Assembly (NCBI GenBank): GCA_016937725.1
Contig: JAFGVZ010000074.1
Span: forward strand, 1 to 8,484
Length of the DNA: 8,484 nt
DNA from: Paracoccaceae bacterium
Lineage (GTDB): Bacteria; Pseudomonadota; Alphaproteobacteria; Rhodobacterales; Rhodobacteraceae
Reading direction: 5' to 3'
Shown piece after piece: positions 6,299 through 8,484 of the stretch (its first letter is position 1; every line of letters starts with the position of its first letter). The notes under the pieces were generated by a model. It saw only the letters and a list, made by a program, of their open reading frames with translations, was not told the origin of the DNA and ran no database searches. Both the position numbers and the translations under genes were made by a program.

Positions 6299-6367
6299 CG
6301 CCCCAGACTTGATCTGGGGCCTTGCCGCCGGCGAAGCGAGCAAGAGGCCCCGGATCAAGTCCGGGGC
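6299..6367. repeat. REP/BIME-like pair of inverted palindromes (copies B and C)
   Basis: Copy C: GCCCCAGA (6300-6307), loop CTTGA, TCTGGGGC (6313-6320). Copy B: GCCCCGGA (6347-6354), loop TCAAG, TCCGGGGC (6360-6367). They are in opposite orientations with a 26-base linker. The linker carries its own imperfect arms, GGCCTTGC against GCAAGAGGCC, so the whole unit can fold as a long composite hairpin. Copy B has the same orientation as the terminator copy at 2119-2139. In the operon mRNA the element lies between the ATPase stop and the permease start. Such elements are known to affect mRNA stability and relative expression within operons. Confidence 0.75.
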
Positions 6368-6383
6368 GCGGCGTGCATCGCCC

Positions 6384-7166
6384 TCAATCATAGCTATGTC
6401 CCGCGCGCAGTCCTTCGCGCACCCGGTGCGAAAGCGCCAGAAATTCCGGCGTTTCGCGTAAATCCAGTGGGCGTTCGCGCGGAAGCGTGCTTTCGATGAC
6501 ATCCGTTATCCGCCCCGGCCGCGGGCTCATGACCACGATCTTGGTCGAGAGATACACTGCTTCGGGAATGGAATGGGTTACGAACCCCACCGTCTTGCCG
6601 GTCTTGGCCCAGAGCTTCAGCAGTTGTTCGTTCAGGTGGTCGCGCACAATTTCATCCAGCGCGCCGAAGGGCTCGTCCATCAGCAAGATGTCAGCGTCAA
6701 AGGCCAATGCCCGCGCGATCGAGGCGCGCTGCTGCATCCCGCCCGACAATTGCCACGGAAACTTCTTCTCGAACCCGTCAAGTTCAACCAGTTTCAGCAC
6801 ATGTTGCACCCGGTCGGCCATGTCGGATTTCGCATAGCCCATAATTTCCAATGGCAGCCGGATATTGCCGCCAATCGTGCGCCACGGATACAGCCCTGCA
6901 CTTTGAAACACATACCCATAAGCTCGTTTGCGGCGCGCTTCGTCCGGGGTCAGCCCGTTCACCATCAGGTTGCCCGCTGTGGGCTTCTCCAAGGCGGCGA
7001 TGCATCGCAAAAAGGTTGTTTTGCCACAACCCGAAGGACCGATGAAGGATACGAATTCACCCTTCTCAATGGTCAGGTCCACGTCCTTAAGCGCATGGAC
7101 CGGGCCATCATTGGTCTGGAAGGTCAGGCTCAGGTTCTGGGCCTGAATGACAGGGTCTTGCGCCAA
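6384..7166 (-). CDS. ABC transporter ATP-binding subunit, SsuB/TauB type
   Basis: This 260-residue cytoplasmic ATPase powers the importer formed by the neighbouring permeases and binding protein. All motifs are intact: Walker A GPSGCGKTT (43-51), Q-loop Gln88 in YVFQ, signature LSGGMQQR (140-147), Walker B ILLMDEP (160-166, catalytic Glu165), D-loop GALDE, and switch His198 in THS. The start appears to be TTG 7166. No ATG or GTG lies in frame between it and Walker A, and the upstream in-frame codons lie inside the preceding gene with no start among the nearest dozen. A GGGGG tract sits about seven bases before the TTG. It starts one base after the hydantoinase stop codon, so the two are probably translationally coupled. 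Substrate specificity cannot be read from this subunit. Confidence 0.93.
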   Translation of the reverse strand: MAQDPVIQAQNLSLTFQTNDGPVHALKDVDLTIEKGEFVSFIGPSGCGKTTFLRCIAALEKPTAGNLMVNGLTPDEARRKRAYGYVFQSAGLYPWRTIGGNIRLPLEIMGYAKSDMADRVQHVLKLVELDGFEKKFPWQLSGGMQQRASIARALAFDADILLMDEPFGALDEIVRDHLNEQLLKLWAKTGKTVGFVTHSIPEAVYLSTKIVVMSPRPGRITDVIESTLPRERPLDLRETPEFLALSHRVREGLRAGHSYD

Positions 7167-7167
7167 G

Positions 7168-8484
7168 TCAGACCCCCGTCGCCGGGATGCCCGAGCGTTG
7201 CACCGGGCGCGGGGCGGTCAGGTCTTTCCAAGTGCTCAGCGCTTGGTTCGTCACACCGTTGCCGGGGCGCTTGATGAATTGCCCATGGCCTTCCTGAGTG
7301 CGCACCTCGCCGTCATGGATGGCGACTTGCCCGCGCGTCAGCGTGAAGCGCGGCAGGCCCTTCACCTCTTTCCCCTCGAACACGTTGTAATCAATGGCGG
7401 ATTGCTGCGCACTTGCTGTGATCGTTTTGGTTTTGGCCGGGTCCCAGACCACGATATCGGCATCTGCGCCCACCGCAATCGCGCCCTTGCGCGGGTAGCA
7501 GTTCAGGATTTTGGCGATATTGGTCGAGGTGACGGCGACGAATTCGTTCATGGTCAGCCGACCGGTTTCCACGCCATGGGTCCAGAGCATGGGCATACGG
7601 TCTTCAAGCCCGCCGGTGCCATTTGGAATCTTGGTGAAATCGCCCACGCCATAGCGCTTCTGTTCAGTGGTAAAGGCGCAATGATCCGTTGCCACGACCG
7701 AAAGCGACCCCGATTGTAGCCCAGCCCAAAGGCTGTCTTGATGCTGCTTGTTGCGGAACGGGGGCGACATCACGCGCCGCGCGGCATGGTCCCAGTCGGG
7801 ATGGGCATATTCGCTGTCATCGAGCGTCAGATGCTGGATCAGCGGTTCGCCCCAGACGCGCTTGCCTTGGGCGCGCGCGCGGCGGATCGCTTCATGCGCT
7901 TCTTCGCAAGATGTGTGGACAACATAAAGCGGCACGCCCGCCATATCGGCGATCATGATGGCGCGGTTCGTGGCTTCGCCTTCCACCTGCGGTGGGCGGG
8001 AATAGGCATGCGCCTCTGGCCCGGTATTGCCCGCCGCCAGCAGTTTGGCCGAGAGTTCGGCCACCACGTCACCATTCTCGGCATGGACCATGGCGATACC
8101 GCCAAGTTCCGCCAGACGGTTGAAGGACGAATACAACTCGTCATCGTTCACCATCAGCGCGCCCTTATAGGCGAGGAAGTGTTTGAACGTGTTGATGCCG
8201 CGCTCTTCGATGACGGTCTTCATGTCGTTAAAAACCTGCTCGCCCCACCATGTGACCGCCATGTGGAACGAATAGTCGCAATTCGCGCGGGTCGATTTGT
8301 TATCCCAACGCTTGATCGCGTCGAGCAGGCTTTCGCCTTGGTTTGGCAGGCAGAAATCGACCACCATCGTGGTGCCGCCCGCCAGCGCCGCGCGGGTGCC
8401 GGATTCGAAATCGTCGCTGGAATAGGTGCCCATGAACGGCATTTCCAGATGCACATGCGGGTCGATGCCGCCGGGCATGACATA
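7168..8484 (-). CDS. hydA: Dihydropyrimidinase / D-hydantoinase (5' end outside the window)
   Basis: This cytoplasmic binuclear metal amidohydrolase opens the ring of 5,6-dihydrouracil, dihydrothymine or hydantoins to N-carbamoyl amino acids. It is the second step of reductive pyrimidine breakdown. The frame stays open to the edge (YVMPGGIDPH...), so roughly the first 50 residues are missing; the ATG at 8478 is internal. Numbering from that Met: metal ligands His8 and His10 (DPHVHLE), carboxylated Lys105 (FLAYKG), His132 (VHAENGD), His188 (VVHTSCEEAH) and Asp265 (ATDHCAF). The substrate-binding block IPNGTGGLEDRMPML (284-298) separates it from allantoinase and dihydroorotase. All key residues are present, so it should be active. 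It is the promoter-proximal visible gene of the operon. The substrate preference (dihydropyrimidine or another hydantoin) is open. Confidence 0.93.
   Translation of the reverse strand, partial: YVMPGGIDPHVHLEMPFMGTYSSDDFESGTRAALAGGTTMVVDFCLPNQGESLLDAIKRWDNKSTRANCDYSFHMAVTWWGEQVFNDMKTVIEERGINTFKHFLAYKGALMVNDDELYSSFNRLAELGGIAMVHAENGDVVAELSAKLLAAGNTGPEAHAYSRPPQVEGEATNRAIMIADMAGVPLYVVHTSCEEAHEAIRRARAQGKRVWGEPLIQHLTLDDSEYAHPDWDHAARRVMSPPFRNKQHQDSLWAGLQSGSLSVVATDHCAFTTEQKRYGVGDFTKIPNGTGGLEDRMPMLWTHGVETGRLTMNEFVAVTSTNIAKILNCYPRKGAIAVGADADIVVWDPAKTKTITASAQQSAIDYNVFEGKEVKGLPRFTLTRGQVAIHDGEVRTQEGHGQFIKRPGNGVTNQALSTWKDLTAPRPVQRSGIPATGV

Noticed and set aside
6573..7274. Open frame on the + strand of 233 codons
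   Set aside because: Antisense shadow of the ABC ATPase gene with no motif of its own.
7147..7719. Open frame on the + strand of 190 codons
   Set aside because: Antisense to the hydantoinase gene; no ribosome binding site or recognisable domain.
1..8484. CRISPR array, tRNA, prophage, transposase or toxin-antitoxin genes
   Set aside because: No regularly spaced direct repeats, cloverleaf sequences, transposase motifs or small paired toxin-like genes were found on either strand.

Overview
The window looks like chromosomal DNA of an alphaproteobacterium of the Rhodobacterales (Roseobacter/Paracoccus relatives). The protein types, the GC-rich and strongly G/C-ending codon use, and the interspersed palindrome CCCCGGATCAAGTCCGGGG all point that way. 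This placement is a judgement from recognised sequence style, not from a database search. There are nine protein genes, two of them cut by the window edges. I see no tRNA, rRNA, CRISPR array, insertion sequence or phage gene.

Left part, + strand (1-2150): the last codons of an unidentified gene, then about 100 bases of consecutive hairpins ending in a strong intrinsic terminator only 16 bases before the next start codon. Next come a zinc-dependent homocysteine S-methyltransferase (193-1215) and a cobalamin-binding corrinoid protein (1360-2061). Together these two match the homocysteine-binding and B12-binding parts of methionine synthase (MetH) on separate polypeptides, a 'split MetH' arrangement known in this bacterial order. 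The pterin-binding part is not in the window. The pair ends in a terminator built from one copy of the interspersed palindrome.

Middle (2308-3419): a short secreted YbjN-family protein on the + strand converges on an RluA-type pseudouridine synthase on the - strand. The two genes share a CTAG that gives both of them their TAG stop codon.

Right part, - strand (3500-8484, read right to left): a tight operon of dihydropyrimidinase/hydantoinase, ABC ATPase (TTG start), two different SsuC/TauC-type permeases, and an NMT1/THI5-type periplasmic binding protein, closed by a GC-rich terminator at 3468-3491. The cyclic amidohydrolase hydrolyses dihydropyrimidines or hydantoins, and the co-transcribed importer probably brings in a pyrimidine-like or hydantoin-like substrate for it. 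Two inverted copies of the palindrome form a REP/BIME-like element between the ATPase and first permease genes, right at the permease translation start.

No completely new system is evident. The observations most worth a second look are the repeat family with a compensatory base-pair change, its two apparent uses (terminator, and intra-operon element at a ribosome-binding region), the structured leader before the methyltransferase gene, and the opposite charges of the two split-MetH partners.
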